Shown here in pieces: positions 53,411 to 64,000 of a stretch of 64,000 nt of DNA. The notes beneath the pieces are model-generated. The model was not told where the DNA came from. It worked only from the letters and a program-made list of their open reading frames with translations, and did no database searches. The position numbers and the translations under genes are program-made. The number at the start of each line of letters is the position of its first letter. Within the stretch, counting starts at the first letter, position 1. This DNA comes from Cardiocondyla obscurior (lineage: Eukaryota; Arthropoda; Insecta; Hymenoptera; Formicidae): NCBI RefSeq assembly GCF_019399895.1, contig NC_091874.1, forward strand, positions 7,008,501 to 7,072,500, given 5' to 3'.

Positions 53411-56400
53411 TTAGGCCCGATTGTATATCCAATTCTTTTCTACGTTATTAAGACTTCTTAAATTTAATTGAACATGTGTTATGGGCAGTACAACGCCAGA
53501 ATATAAAAAGTTATGAACTTTCAACCATTTTAAAGCTTGATATATTTTTTTTAAATCCACTAAATCTTCCCAAATAATTTTTAATTTAGGTGGAATATTT
53601 CTAACTAAGATACATAATTCGTGATTTAAATTTATTGGATCAATTTTTAAACATAATTTATTAAAAGTTTCTTCTAAAGGAATTGGTAAATGAAAAGTTG
53701 AACCTTTAACTTTTTGTATTTTTTGTTTATCTGGAATTACCTTATGAAAAACTGTTCCCATTTTAACCACAGTCTAAAAAGCTTTAGCTCTCTGTATAAG
53801 TATTTTCTCAAATTTGTTAAGAGAAGATATACACTTCGGTACATCATTTTCACTTTTGTTGCACCGCAGCCGGTGCACGGGGTCCGTCCTTCGGGATCCG
53901 TGAGGAAGGGCGATAAATATATTAGAGTTTAATAAATACTTAGATTTTTATTTGGTTGTGGTGTTACACTCCTTTCACTTCTCCTGCGTTTCCCTTTGGT
54001 CAGTTCAGCGCACGTCCCCGCGTTATCACGCATCCTCGGCTCCGCGAGGTCTCCTCTTACACGGCACGCGACCGAACTTTAATTACCACACGATCTCGGT
54101 TTACAGCACGGACTCTGATGCGACTGCCCGTCCGTGACGGTCCGCGGTTATTTAACAGTGACGCAGGGCCTTGGCGTCATCGGGTTGCAATGCCGAACTT
54201 CGGTTGTTCGGCGAATGCAACCCTAGCGATTTCGGCAGTAAGTTCTCGCAAGTGTTTCTCTTTTTGTTTCTTATTATTTAATTGCTTAAGGAGGCTTGCT
54301 GATCTGGCATTCTCCGATGTTATTTAATTACGAGATCTTATGCCGAAATGCCTTGCGTCATGTTCCGTGTTGTAACGGGGTTTGGGTTACAACAATTTGC
54401 GAATAAATTATTTAGAATACAATAAGCAGACAACAGACCGCTACGAAATTTCTTATGACAATAATGACATATGTATTCAGGATTAATTTTTTGTTGATTT
54501 ACATATGCCATTAAATCGTTCCAAATTGGATTACTTCTACGTGTTTGAACTTTATTATTATTAACTTTAGAAATATTTTTCTTGTAACAAAGTCTTTCAC
54601 ACGATATACAAATATATCGTGGTGTATCAAGAGAACGTTTCTTCAAAGCTTTAAACGCATTTTGATATTTAGAAATAATATCATCATCGCTCATAATTGT
54701 ATCACTTTGCTGATGCTTGTATATATCCGCTAATTCTTGTGCTGAACGTATAATGTCCTGTAGTTTATCAACTTCACCACAAGTTAATGCTTCGTCCAAC
54801 TGTAACATTTTTTGATAAGAGCTATAAAGTTGGTAAAGCAAACGTCTAATATATCTCACTTTTGGAAAATGCGGTGATAATAATTAAACTGGAATAAACA
54901 TAGCTTTACAAAGATTTAAGTTAATGTAACAGCTATGTGCGTGACCCTTTTTAGCATTTTCTAAATTTTTGTCAAAAATTGTTACAGTGCAATCGTAAAT
55001 TCTTTGCATTAGTTCTGGAATTTTCCTCAAAGTACACTCATTTATAGCTTCTAACAATTTTTGATATCGTTTGATTAGAAGCGGATCATTAACTTTACAT
55101 AAAGTACCGCATAACCACGATTTTTTTGCTCGAGCTTGTACCAAAGGTTACGTATTAACAATTTGTCCTTTCGTATTTAACATTAAAAGTTCCGTTACAT
55201 TAACTTTGAATGAATTAATATCACAATACGTCGAATCAATGAAATAATTTTCAGACGAAGCTGTATGTCTAGATATACCACAAAATGCACTTGATTTGTA
55301 ATCAACTGTAATACATTCTGCAGCAACAGACAAACATGTTTCAGATCTATTTTTGAGATTAGCTAATATTTTATACATATTACGAACATAACTATCTCTA
55401 ATATTGAAACATCATCGTACGATTTTTTCTGCTTCCAATCGTGTTTCAATATGACATTTATTACTATTTGTAACATTTTGGTTGAGTAAAATATTTTTTA
55501 CACATGTCTCAAAAGAATAATGAATTTTTAAAAACTTGGTGGATCTAAATTTTACATATTTTTTAGTAATCTCTTTAGCAGTATTGTTCTTTTTCATTAC
55601 AAATTCAGACACAAATGTTTTTCTCCTGTAATATCGTTCTAACTGTTTAGTACGATTATCTTGTAGATTCTTATCATATCGTTGTCTCTTTTTAGCACGA
55701 TTATCTTCTACATTTTTGTGATACAAGTACCGTTTTTTAGCACAATTACGTTCTCTATTTTCTTGATACTTTTGTCGTTTTTTAGAGCGATAATTTTCAA
55801 GATTGTCTTCCTCTCGTGTACGTTTCTTATCAAATTTAATTTCAGATAAATTTGCTTTTATTTCCACCTGACGTTTAATACGTTTACGGTCCGCATCAGC
55901 CTCTCTTATTCTAATTACTGCTAATGGCAGTACCTTCTGAGGAATGCCATTTTTTAAATTTTGTGGAAAATGCTCTATCACATTAGACTCTAAAATCTTT
56001 ATTAAATGCGGATGCATTTTACTACAATCATATTTTACTTTTTCGGGTTTTATATTAAATAATAACGACACAGCAAAAGCTATAGCAAAAACACCGCAAT
56101 CGTTGCAGTTTGGCTGTCGTTGAACACTAGGAGATGTAATTGAATTTTTTTTTTTTAAATTATATGTTGGAAATAACCTTGTCAACATTGTTAAATGATT
56201 TTCATGTACGCTTTTAGAATTAAACGAATCATAGATAAAGATACGTTTTGTATCGTAATAACTACATACCCAATGCTGTTGACTATATAATATTTGTATA
56301 TGTTTTTTGTTGGGCGAGACAGGATTTATTGTTTGTGGTAATTGTATCCGCCACGTTGAAACAGGTTTATAATCTGAATGATTTTCTAACAGTTTGTTAA

Positions 56401-56494
56401 AATGATCCATATGGACATCACTTAACCAATCTTCCCGAGTAATTTTATTTTTTTCTTTAAGTTGTAAAATGACTTTTTTTTGTTTTGAAAACAT
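53411..56494 (-). pseudogene. Ulp1-type peptidase / DUF6570 protein, Helitron-like, broken
   Basis: From ATG 56494: N-terminal Ulp1/C48 cysteine peptidase domain with QQHWVCSYYDTKRIFIYDS (His, Asp) and QRQPNCNDCGVFAIAFA (Gln, Cys). Next comes a basic repeat with several KKRQKY / AKKRYLY-like units (55900-55600). Further frames at 55378-55148 and 55144-54884 continue, then CISCERLCYKK, WNDLMAYVNQQKINPEYICHYC and, across a solo LTR, CISSLNKFEKILIQRAKAF (stop) VVKMGTV and IIWEDLVDLKKIYQALKWLK, the DUF6570 region that in insects precedes Helitron helicase-like domains. The Rep/helicase part is absent left of 53411. Multiple stops. Assignment to a Helitron is inference from domain company. Confidence 0.6.
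53857..54394 (-). mobile_element. Solo LTR, errantivirus-like family
   Basis: 538 bp; plus strand TGTTGCACCGCAGCC...GGGTTACAACA, minus strand TGTTGTAACCC... It is the closest relative of the solo LTR at 32903. Flanking 4-mers CTTT/ATTT differ at one base, consistent with an aged duplication. Confidence 0.85.
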
Positions 56495-56539
56495 GTTATT
56501 TAAGTTACTAATTTGTATTTATAAACAACAAAGCAATCG

Positions 56540-56880
56540 TTTTGTGCAGGAACACAACGGTCTGTATTTTTTGGCACAAAAGCAGACTATGATCTTTGGT
56601 GCAGATACACGTATAATCTTTGGCACGGAAATAACCTATGTTTTGGCACAGAAGTAGTCTATATTCTTTGGCGCAAATAAAGTATATATTCTTGGGTACA
56701 AATGCAGCCTATATTCTTTGGCGCAAATGCGACCTATACTCTTTGACGCAAATGCAGCCTATATTTTTTGGCGCACAGCAGCCTACGATTGTAAGCGCAC
56801 AGCAGCCTACGTATGCAAGCGCACAGCAGCCTACGTATGTAAGCGCACAGCAGCCTCTACGTATGTAAGCGCACAAACAA
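56540..56880. repeat. Tandem repeats of about 30 then 24 bp
   Basis: Units GCCTATATTCTTTGGCGCAA drift into units GTAAGCGCACAGCAGCCTAC; the latter are more regular. The array lies just upstream of the Ulp1 gene start. Confidence 0.8.
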
Positions 56881-56984
56881 TTTTATTTAAAAAAAAATCC
56901 TCCAAATCGACTTGAACACAACCGCTTTTATTTTAAAAAAAAATCCTTCAAATCGACCTGAAAAAAAAGAAAAAGAAATTGCAT

Positions 56985-57345
56985 TTATAAAAAGAACAAA
57001 TAGCGCAGAAAGAACGGAGCGTACGGATAGAACGGATAGCGCGAAGAAAACAGAGTGTTCGGAGAGAAAGAAGCGTGCGAAAAGAACGGAGCGTACGGAA
57101 AGAATAAATAACGAGAAAAAAACGAAGCGTGTGAAAAGAACAGAGCGTGCAAAGAGAACGGAGTGTACGGAAAAAAAGGAAAGCGCGGAGAAAAGAGAAC
57201 AGATAGCGGGGAAAAAACGGAGCGTACGAATAGAACGAAGCATACGGATAGATCGAATAGCGCGGAAAAAACGGAGCGTACGGATAGAACGATAGCGCGG
57301 TGAAAACGTAGCGTACGGACAGAACGGATAGCGCAGAGACAACAG
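56985..57345. repeat. Purine-rich tandem repeat, AGAACGGAGCGTACGGA-like unit
   Basis: Roughly 17-bp units and doubled 33-bp forms with an almost pure A/G content between GCG and GTAC islands. Long open frames here (Arg/Thr/Glu-rich on plus, Phe/Ser-rich on minus) follow from the repeat. Confidence 0.75.
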
Positions 57346-57369
57346 AGCATGCGGCGAGAAAGGATAGCT

Positions 57370-58640
57370 CGGCGCGTTTTTTGGTTAATTCAGCCAGTCA
57401 GAAGAGATTCAGCCAATCAGAAGCGGAAAGAGTACAAGAAAGCGAAAGAAAATAATTAACAATCATTAATTGCAAAAAATTAATTGCGTAAATTTACAAC
57501 CGAAATGCTACAAGCGCGTTTTTTGGTTAATTCAGCCAATCAGAAGAGATTCAGCCAATCAGAAGCGGAAAAAGTACAAGAAAGAGAAAGAAAATAATTA
57601 ACAATCGTTAATTGCAAAAATTTACAATCGAAATGCTACAAGCTCATTTTTGGTTGATTCAGCCAATTAGAAGCGGAAAAAGTACAAGAAAGCGAAAAAG
57701 AATAAAAAGTACAAAATTAACAATTATTAATTGCAAAAAATTAAATCAAAATGCTATAAGCGCATTTTTGGCTGATTCAGTCATTCAGAAGCGATTCAGC
57801 CAATCAGAAGCGAGAAAACTACAAGAAAGCGAAAAAGAATAAATAACAATCATTAATTGTGAAAATTTACAATAAAAATGCTTTAAGCGTAATTTTTAGT
57901 TAATTCAGCCAATTAGAAACAATTCAGCCGATCAGAAGCGAGAAAACTACAAGAAAGCGAAAGAAATTTACAATCAAAATGCTACAAGCACATTTTTGGC
58001 TGATTTAGCCAATCAGAAGCGAGATAAGTACTAGAAAGCGAAAGAAAATAATTAACAGTCATTAAATGCGAAAATTTACAACCGAAATGCTACAAGCGCG
58101 TTTTTTGGTTAATTCAGCCAATCAGAAGGGATTCAGCCAATAAGAAGCAAAAAGAGAACAAGAAAGCGATAGAGAATAGATAACTGTCAACAAGAAAGCG
58201 AAAGAGAATAAATAACAGTCATTAATTGCGATAATTTACAACCGAAATGCTTCAAGCGCGTTTTTTGGTTAATTCAGCCAATCAGAAGCGATTTAGCCAA
58301 TCAGAAGCGGAAACAGTACAAAAAAGCGAAAGAAAATAATTAACAATCATTAATTGCAAAACTTTACAATCAAAATGCTACTAGCGCATTTTTGGCTGAT
58401 TCAGCCAATCAAAAGCGAGAAAAGTACAAAAAAGCGAAAGAGAATTAAAAGTTCAAAAAAGCGAAAGAGAACAATTAAAATTCATTAATTGCAAAAAATT
58501 AATTGCGTAAATTTACACCTGAAATGCTACAAGCGCGTTTATTGGTTAAATCAGCTAATCAGAAGCGATTCAGCCAATAAGAAGCGCGAAAAGTACAAGA
58601 AAGCGATAGAGAATAGATAACAGAGTCATTAATTGCAAAA
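57370..58640. repeat. Satellite-like array, about 128-bp unit, ten copies
   Basis: Units begin near 57376, 57510, 57636, 57757, 57883, 57983, 58092, 58252, 58380 and 58529, each with GCGCGTTTTTTGGTTAATTC, CAGCCAATCAGAAGCG, AAGAAAGCGAAAGA and TTAATTGCAAAAATTTACA blocks. Spacing varies from 100 to 160 bp by loss or doubling of blocks. Confidence 0.9.
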
Positions 58641-58956
58641 TCATAGCGAAAAAATAAGCGAAGATTGCAAGAAAAAGCGAAAACGTATCTTACCCCAATT
58701 ATTACTATATGCACGACAAACAGTCCTAAGCCCAATCTGCGCAGTCAATGTTAAAATTATACGCGATCTATCACAAAACCACAACATAAACAATATTTCA
58801 CTCTCGCTGTAGTGACAGCCGTCACAAACTATGTAAATATACGTTACTTGACGGTTTTTTCTGATATCATTTTTTTTTTTTTTTTTAATTTTTTTGTCAT
58901 TCAGTTCGTTTACTTGACGTTTTTTTTCTTTTTTTTAAAAAAGTTTTTTTTATATA

Positions 58957-59330
58957 CAGGGTGTCCCAGATCAGTGGACAATGCTGTAAATGATAGGTAG
59001 ATTTAATCGAATTAAAATGAAAAGTCCTTTACCATTTTGAAAAATTCTCAACAGTTTTCGAGAAAAAAATTAAAATATATAAAATGTATAAGCGTAAGAG
59101 CGACAAGAAAGCTGCGCGTGAGTGAGCGCGACAGGCGAATGACTAGAAATGGCCCCGTCGTCTGTCGCGCTCACTCAGCCCACGCTTCCTCGTCGCTCTT
59201 ACGCGTACATAAATTAATTTATTTCTTGAAAACTATAGAGAATTTTTCAAAATGGTACAGGACTTTTCGTTTTAATTCGATTAAATCTACCTATCATTTT
59301 CGGCATCGTCCACTGATCTGGGACACCCTG
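58957..59330. mobile_element. Palindromic mariner-type MITE
   Basis: 374 bp with TA on both sides (58955-58956, 59331-59332), ends CAGGGTGTCCCAGATCAGTG and the inverse. The arms pair along nearly the whole length and contain the same GCGTAAGAGCGACAAG block as the copy at 15131. Confidence 0.93.
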
Positions 59331-59825
59331 TATACATTTGTGATTCGCTCTTCGCTCATTACATCCAATGTGAGAGAGCCATAAGAGAAGTTCGGTAGTA
59401 CGCTGTGTCTATTCTTGGCGCGAAGAAAACTCTTACCTTATCAATAATTAATCATTAGCTACACATGTCTTGATAACTGATAAAGAACTACTTACCTTAT
59501 TTTTTAATTAACACGCAAAATACATACACGATCACTAGTCACATCACATGTCTTGACATGTCATGTTAATAAATAGTGTCGATAACAGTGTCAATATACA
59601 GTCGATAACTCAATCCGCACCATTTAGCGGTGCGAAAAACAAGTTGGACAAAATTTGGACAAAATAACCGACGATGATGATAATGAGAAAAAATAATATA
59701 TTAATGTTTCTACTCTTACAGACAAACTTTACATCGCGATATTTTTGTTTGTAGGCAACGTAGCAAAAAAAAGAAAAGCAGTTTTCTAAAAAAAAAAACG
59801 CGTTTTTTAAAAAAATAATTATTTA
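59331..59825. other. AT-rich spacer, nothing recognised
   Basis: No gene seen. The missing left end of the following mariner might have been lost here. Confidence 0.4.
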
Positions 59826-60573
59826 TGAAACACATGTAGGCTTCCTGGCACAATGTCGGCGAAATCCAAGATTTCCCGACAAAATCCTGTGGACGGATGA
59901 GGCGATTTTTACGCCTAACGGCGTATTTAATTCTAAGAACATGGTAAAGTGGGTATATGAGAATCCACATGCTATTCGCCAGTGTAACTTTCAATATCGG
60001 TGGAGCCTTCACGTATGGGCCGGTATAATTGGAAACAGAGTGGTAAGTATTTTTGTTGCGTAAAAACTCATTAAATAAAAATAGTAACAAGATGTGTAAT
60101 AATGTTTAATTTTTTTTTAAATCGGACCACATTTTTTGCCACCACGACTCGACGGACGACAATACGCTGACTTTTTACGAGACGAACTGCCGGAACTGTT
60201 GGAAAATATTCCATTACAAATCAGGCACGAAATAATATACCAACAAGACGGTGCTCCGGCACATTTTTCACGTCTCGCGCGGGAAGTACTTGATAATATT
60301 TTTGCGGATCGTTGGATGGATCGTGGTGGCCCCATCGCCTAGCCAGCACGTTCCCCGGATATGAACGTGCTGGACTATTTTGTATGGGGCAATATTAAAG
60401 CAAAAGTTGAGCACATGCGTGAGCGTACAGTAGAAGAAGTTTGCGATGAAATTATAGCGGCCTTTAATACAATCACGCCTGATATGGCGGAAAGAGCAAC
60501 ATGACAAATTGTTCAAAGAGCCGAACTTTGCTTACAAGCACAAGGACGGCACTTCGAGCAATTGTTGCGTTGA
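59826..60573 (+). pseudogene. DD41D mariner-like transposase, truncated, stops and an 80-bp insertion
   Basis: The frame reads THVGFLAQCRRNPRFPDKIL, WTDEAIFTPNGVFN, WAGIIGNRV, then about 80 bp of AT-rich insertion (about 60042-60122), then VGPHFLPPRLDGRQYADFL, YQQDGAPAHFS and SPDMNVLDYFVWG, stop after HFEQLLR at 60573. Forty-one residues separate the last two catalytic Asp. TAG replaces a Trp and TGA an Arg codon. The HTH half is missing. Confidence 0.85.
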
Positions 60574-60885
60574 TCTTTCCACCAAGTGGATTAGGCCTTC
60601 TGGGGACACCACTTTAAAAAAACGCACTGAGCTATCTACCTCACCGCATAAGGTGGTGTGGAAACGATAGCATTATAATGTCGCAAAAATTTCTTAATAA
60701 TTCGTTTGCACGTTGTCGCATCGTTTCGCTCGCGCGTCGTCGCATCGTCTCTCTCTTGGTCGAATGTAATTGTTAATATCTCGTAAATAAACGCCCAAAT
60801 TTAAAAATGGCATAGGACTTTCTTGTTCCTAATAATTGGACCTACCTATTTCTCCAGGGTGCGTCATGAGGTATGAGACACCCTG
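59826..60885 (+). mobile_element. DD41D mariner-like element, left end missing
   Basis: Transposase remnant followed by a right terminus GAGACACCCTG at 60875-60885 and TA (60886-60887). The terminus matches the CAGGGTGTC ends of the nearby MITEs, making this element or its relatives their likely source of transposase. Confidence 0.8.
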
Positions 60886-60887
60886 TA

Positions 60888-61600
60888 TATGTTACCCCCT
60901 TTTAACTTACTCTTCCTCTTCATCGCTTCAACTTTGTCCTTATTTGTTTTTACCACTACCACCTTTCCATTCATTTTACAATCTTTGATTTCTATTTCCA
61001 AATTTAAATTTTTTTTAATTATTTCTCAACTTCTATTTTACCAACCTTTTCTCTATCCTTCCATTTCCCTTCTATTATAAAGTTTTCTTTTCTATTATCT
61101 TTTTTTTTCTCTCCTGTTATCTCCTTTTTTATCATTCTTCCAATCTCCTCTCAACTTAGATTACTTTCCGTGTTATATCCTGTTCTTCTACCCCACCTAC
61201 TCCCCTTGCTATATTCCGACCCTGTATTTCCTGAGCTTTCTGTCTCCCACTTTTCTCACTCTTCTCTCTTTTTTTTCTCCACCTCTCTTAAATCAATTAA
61301 TCTTTTTTCCGCCATTAACATTCTTGTTTCCAAACTAATTATTTTTATATTTATTTCCTCTCTTAAACCTTTCAAGCTTTTTATTTCCTTACTTATATTT
61401 TTAACCTCTCTTTTCATGTCCTCTCTTATTTCATTTATAACTTCGCTATACCGTATATTTACATCCTCCTTCTTAAAGCTCACTCTTTTCTCTATTTTTC
61501 CTTTCGTCGAAATTATTCTTTGTTTACCATCCTCGATATCTTTACTCCCTTTCAATCCTTTATCTTTCCTATTTATTTCTAGACCGTACTTTCCTTACTA
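60888..61600 (-). pseudogene. LINE ORF1-like coiled-coil protein remnant
   Basis: The minus strand is purine-rich and encodes a charged coiled coil (KREVKNISKEIKSLKGLREE, LETRMLMAEKRLIDL) and, after frame breaks, RKENFIIEGKWKDREK and MKRKSKLKGGNIY, which resemble the RRM-like part of coiled-coil ORF1 proteins. It ends abruptly at the mariner TA site at 60886. Degenerate; family placement is tentative. Confidence 0.5.
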
Positions 61601-61601
61601 A

Positions 61602-62020
61602 TGTTGTAACCTGAGCTGCACTTCGAAGAATGCGCTCTGGTTGCAAACCACCCCAGAAATACCTTGCGTATTTCGACATCGGGCAAGGACCTCGGGATTA
61701 TCGCCCGATGTCGAAATAAGAAAATGAACATTTAACAATTAAATTAAGGCCGCGCGGTTGACGAACCTCTCCGGTCAACCACCGCGGCCGAAACTCGCTG
61801 AGGTTGCAACTCAACTGAGTATATGAGCGACGGCTCGGAAGCCGTCGCGGGCACTCCTATCAGGAGAAACGTGACGCGTGACAAGTGTATCATCGCAGAA
61901 ATAAATAAGTACAGCACATTTTCAAAAAGAAGTCTTTATTCTTCTACACCCGGCTCCTCTCAACGGGTGGTACACGTTCCGGCGAACGGACCCACACCCG
62001 CACCGTACCACGGTGTAACA
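61602..62020 (+). repeat. 5' LTR of errantivirus-like Gypsy
   Basis: 419 bp, TGTTGTAACCTGAGC...CACGGTGTAACA; contains GAGTATATGAGCG as a weak TATA and AATAAATAAG further on. Confidence 0.82.
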
Positions 62021-62024
62021 AATT

Positions 62025-62042
62025 TGGTGGCAACGGTGGGAT
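62025..62042 (+). other. Primer binding site, probably tRNA-Leu
   Basis: TGGTGGCAACGGTGGGAT starts four bases after the LTR. The inferred tRNA end CCCACCGTTGCCACCA is like tRNA-Leu, but I cannot confirm the isotype. Confidence 0.6.
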
Positions 62043-62311
62043 CCGCCCTCCGGAACTCAGGCTCGCCCTCAGCCACTCTCTGGGACGACCGGGAAGTGTG
62101 GAACGTCTGCAACAAAAGGCAACTGGTAAATACATCCGCCGCTAACATCCGAGGCCATCTTCAAGCAACCCGATCAACGCGGCAAAGCAGTACCCAAGCG
62201 AGGACACCAGGAAAGCAAGTAACAGCCTACCCTGCGAAAAAACATGCGAATCTCTGCGATAGTGTAAGTCACACGACAAACTATATGTAATTTATACTCA
62301 GCGTAAATTAT

Positions 62312-63900
62312 TTGCAATATTATCCGTCTATGTCCGACGAAGACACTTATACGCGTCAAATCTTGTCCCGGCTCGCGTGGCTTCATAATCCAGAAATGTT
62401 TGAACCAATGCGTCCGATATTCACACGCCTCCCGCAATCCGCGGAAACAACCCGAGAAATCTGTCGTGATAGGATGCGGCGCGCTTACGGTAACGGCGGT
62501 GCAAGCGACGAGGAACAAACTGAATTTTCTAACGGAGTCTCGCTACCCGTTAGATCAAGGGACGCGGCGGCGAGTTCTTTTCGAGACGATAATTTCCTCC
62601 TGCGCAGTCACCTGTCCCCTCTTAATTTATTCGAGAGCGACCTCTTTGCGAATCAGAGAGACCATTTAATTTATACTCTGACGAACAGTAGAGATAATGC
62701 CGATGCAAATATAACTATTAATAGAACGCCCGACGCGTCTAATCCCGTACCAAACGCAACGGCAACCGAGCCACCGACCTTCCGTGACAGCTCCATGGGC
62801 GAACCCGGACCGTCGAACCGGGCACAGTCCTCGCCGATTACACGAACTCGACGCTCGGCAACAAGGGACGAGGCTATCGAGACTCTACTAGACGCTATGC
62901 AACTAATGGTAACGCGTCTAGATCGAATTGAAAACGAGGGACTCGCGGAAAGATACGGTATCCGTAGACCCCGCGACATATCGGTCCAAAGAACGAGAAA
63001 CCGACGGAAAGATGTCCGTTTTTCACTGAATCACCCGCGACATTTCCTCACGTTACAACACGCCATAAACTACATCCCTTCGTTCGACGGTAACGAAAAC
63101 AATGTCAAGAAATTTGTGAAAGCCTGCGAATTCGTAGCAAAAAAGATCGACCCCGAAGAAGAGGACGAACTGTTAGCCGCCATCTTATATACTAAATTAA
63201 CGGGACGCGCACTATCAAGATTTGAGTCTAAGAAAATCACCGATTTCGAGCAATTCATTAGGGAAATAGAAGCAAATTACGTGCACCGACGCTCTACCTC
63301 GTACCTCCAGCTGGATTTCAACCAGCTGCAGCAGCGACCGGGCGAAAGCGCCCAAGCCTTCGGCACGCGCGCGGATCACCTCGCGTCCGAACTTTACGAC
63401 GTGCTCAGCGAAGACGGCCATTATTCAGCCGATCAAAAACAGGGCATATGGGAATTTCTGCAGAAGCAAGTCCTGCAGAATTACCAAAATGGCCTATTGC
63501 CGCATATCTCTATTATTGTGCGTCCCCGCAACTATACTACCCTACAGGAAGCTATAGATGGGGCCTCGGCCGAAGAGAGACAAAGCGGCATGGTTCCCCG
63601 CGGATTTTTGGAAAGGAAGCTCCCGTATACTTCGCGGTGCCGTTGCCAACATTCCGCCGCAAATAATGCTGTTCGTACTGCGACAAGCCGGGCCATATTC
63701 GCGAAGAATGTCGGGACACCGAATCGCGTCCCGCAAACCGACACCACAGCCGGTCGGATTTTCGACAGTCACAATCGGCTCCGGTATCATATACTGCCGC
63801 GGAGAATTACACGCGTCAAGACACGACGAGCCATGCTTTACACGAAAACGAAACACGCGTCCCGGAAATTCGACCGGCTAGCGCGTATCAGATTTCCCAT
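62312..63900 (+). pseudogene. gag: Errantivirus-like Gag, frameshift and stop before the zinc knuckle
   Basis: The frame from 62312 (or the inner ATG at 62330, MSDEDTYTRQIL) has an acidic and polar N-terminus and a capsid-like core: HAINYIPSFDGNENNVKKFV, LLAAILYTKLTGRALSRFES, QLDFNQLQQRPGESAQAFGT. Near 63555-63600 the meaningful frame changes; the other frame runs into a TAA at 63664-63666 and then CCSYCDKPGHIREEC, the CCHC knuckle. That frame continues to LDLVTLNVQESQDG and a protease LLDTGA at 63982-64000. Gag and Pol are therefore interrupted in this copy. Confidence 0.82.
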
Positions 63901-64000
63901 CTGACCGGGGGAGACGCGAATCGACACCTCGATTTAGTCACTCTTAACGTGCAGGAGTCACAGGACGGAAAATATACCTTCCTACTTGACACAGGGGCCG
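63667..64000 (+). pseudogene. pol: Gag zinc knuckle to protease start, cut by window edge
   Basis: Open frame from the CCHC knuckle through a Ser/Gln/Thr-rich linker to YTFLLDTGA at the right edge. The rest of Pol lies outside the window. Confidence 0.75.

Larger units (their letters stand above)
61602..64000 (+). mobile_element. Errantivirus-like Gypsy, left part (continues beyond window)
   Basis: LTR 61602-62020, primer site 62025-62042, gag from 62312 and protease DTG at the window edge. Its LTR begins TGTTGTAACC like those at 29160, 32903 and 53857. Confidence 0.88.

Noticed and set aside
56912..57350. Overlapping Arg/Thr/Glu-rich and Phe/Ser-rich ORFs
   Set aside because: Both follow from the purine-rich tandem repeat, which lacks stops in several frames.
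57370..58640. CRISPR-like regularly spaced repeats
   Set aside because: Units are direct tandem copies of the whole 128-bp sequence without unique spacers, in a eukaryotic setting.

Overview
This window looks like an AT-rich insect chromosome segment that has been almost entirely built by transposable elements. The insect assignment rests on the element set: errantivirus-like Gypsy with env, BEL/Pao, CsRn1-like Gypsy, DD41D mariners with CAGGGTGTCC ends, P/THAP9-like, PIF/Harbinger and PHD-finger pogo. An ant or other hymenopteran is my best guess, by inference only. Introns, TA/TTA/4-5 bp target duplications and poly-A tails show a eukaryotic genome. No complete ordinary housekeeping gene is present.

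Layout from left to right. 1-1238: 3' half of a P/THAP9-like transposase. 2154-3300: 5' end of a CsRn1-like Gypsy (minus strand). 4333-5536: possible LTR remnant. 5745-12024: nearly intact BEL/Pao element with a 5-bp TSD, sitting inside the first coding exon of an unrecognised intron-bearing gene (5719-13149). 13431-15043: complete Tc1-like element with a DD38E triad. 15072-26497: pogo-like element whose transposase carries a C-terminal PHD finger. It is split by a palindromic MITE and by a LINE with a 14-bp TSD, and the LINE is itself invaded by a CsRn1-like Gypsy. 27150-28340: second P/THAP9-like fragment. 28739-29110: MITE. 29160-36545: 5'-truncated errantivirus-like provirus (pol, env, 3' LTR) with a solo LTR in pol and an unexplained opposite-strand ORF between pol and env. 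37193-39133: mariner remnant and a large palindrome.

39427-52752 is the most instructive part, a four-level Russian doll. A degenerate multi-exon gene is cut by a PIF/Harbinger element (40055-51912, TTA duplication). The Harbinger carries its transposase, its MADF-BESS partner gene and a captured two-exon piece of the RNA polymerase III largest subunit. A young Gypsy (43931-51325, near-identical LTRs, ATTA duplication) sits in the intron of the MADF gene, and a 563-bp MITE with 98-bp inverted repeats (48557-49119) sits in that Gypsy's protease. Removing each layer in turn restores the reading frame or gene structure below it.

53411-64000 holds a broken Ulp1-peptidase/DUF6570-type gene (Helitron-like) with a solo LTR, tandem repeats and a satellite, a palindromic MITE, a DD41D mariner remnant, a LINE ORF1 remnant, and the left end of an errantivirus-like element that runs off the window. 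The elements of each type encode their own replication or transposition machinery; apart from the broken host-like fragments there is no sign of cooperating cellular genes.
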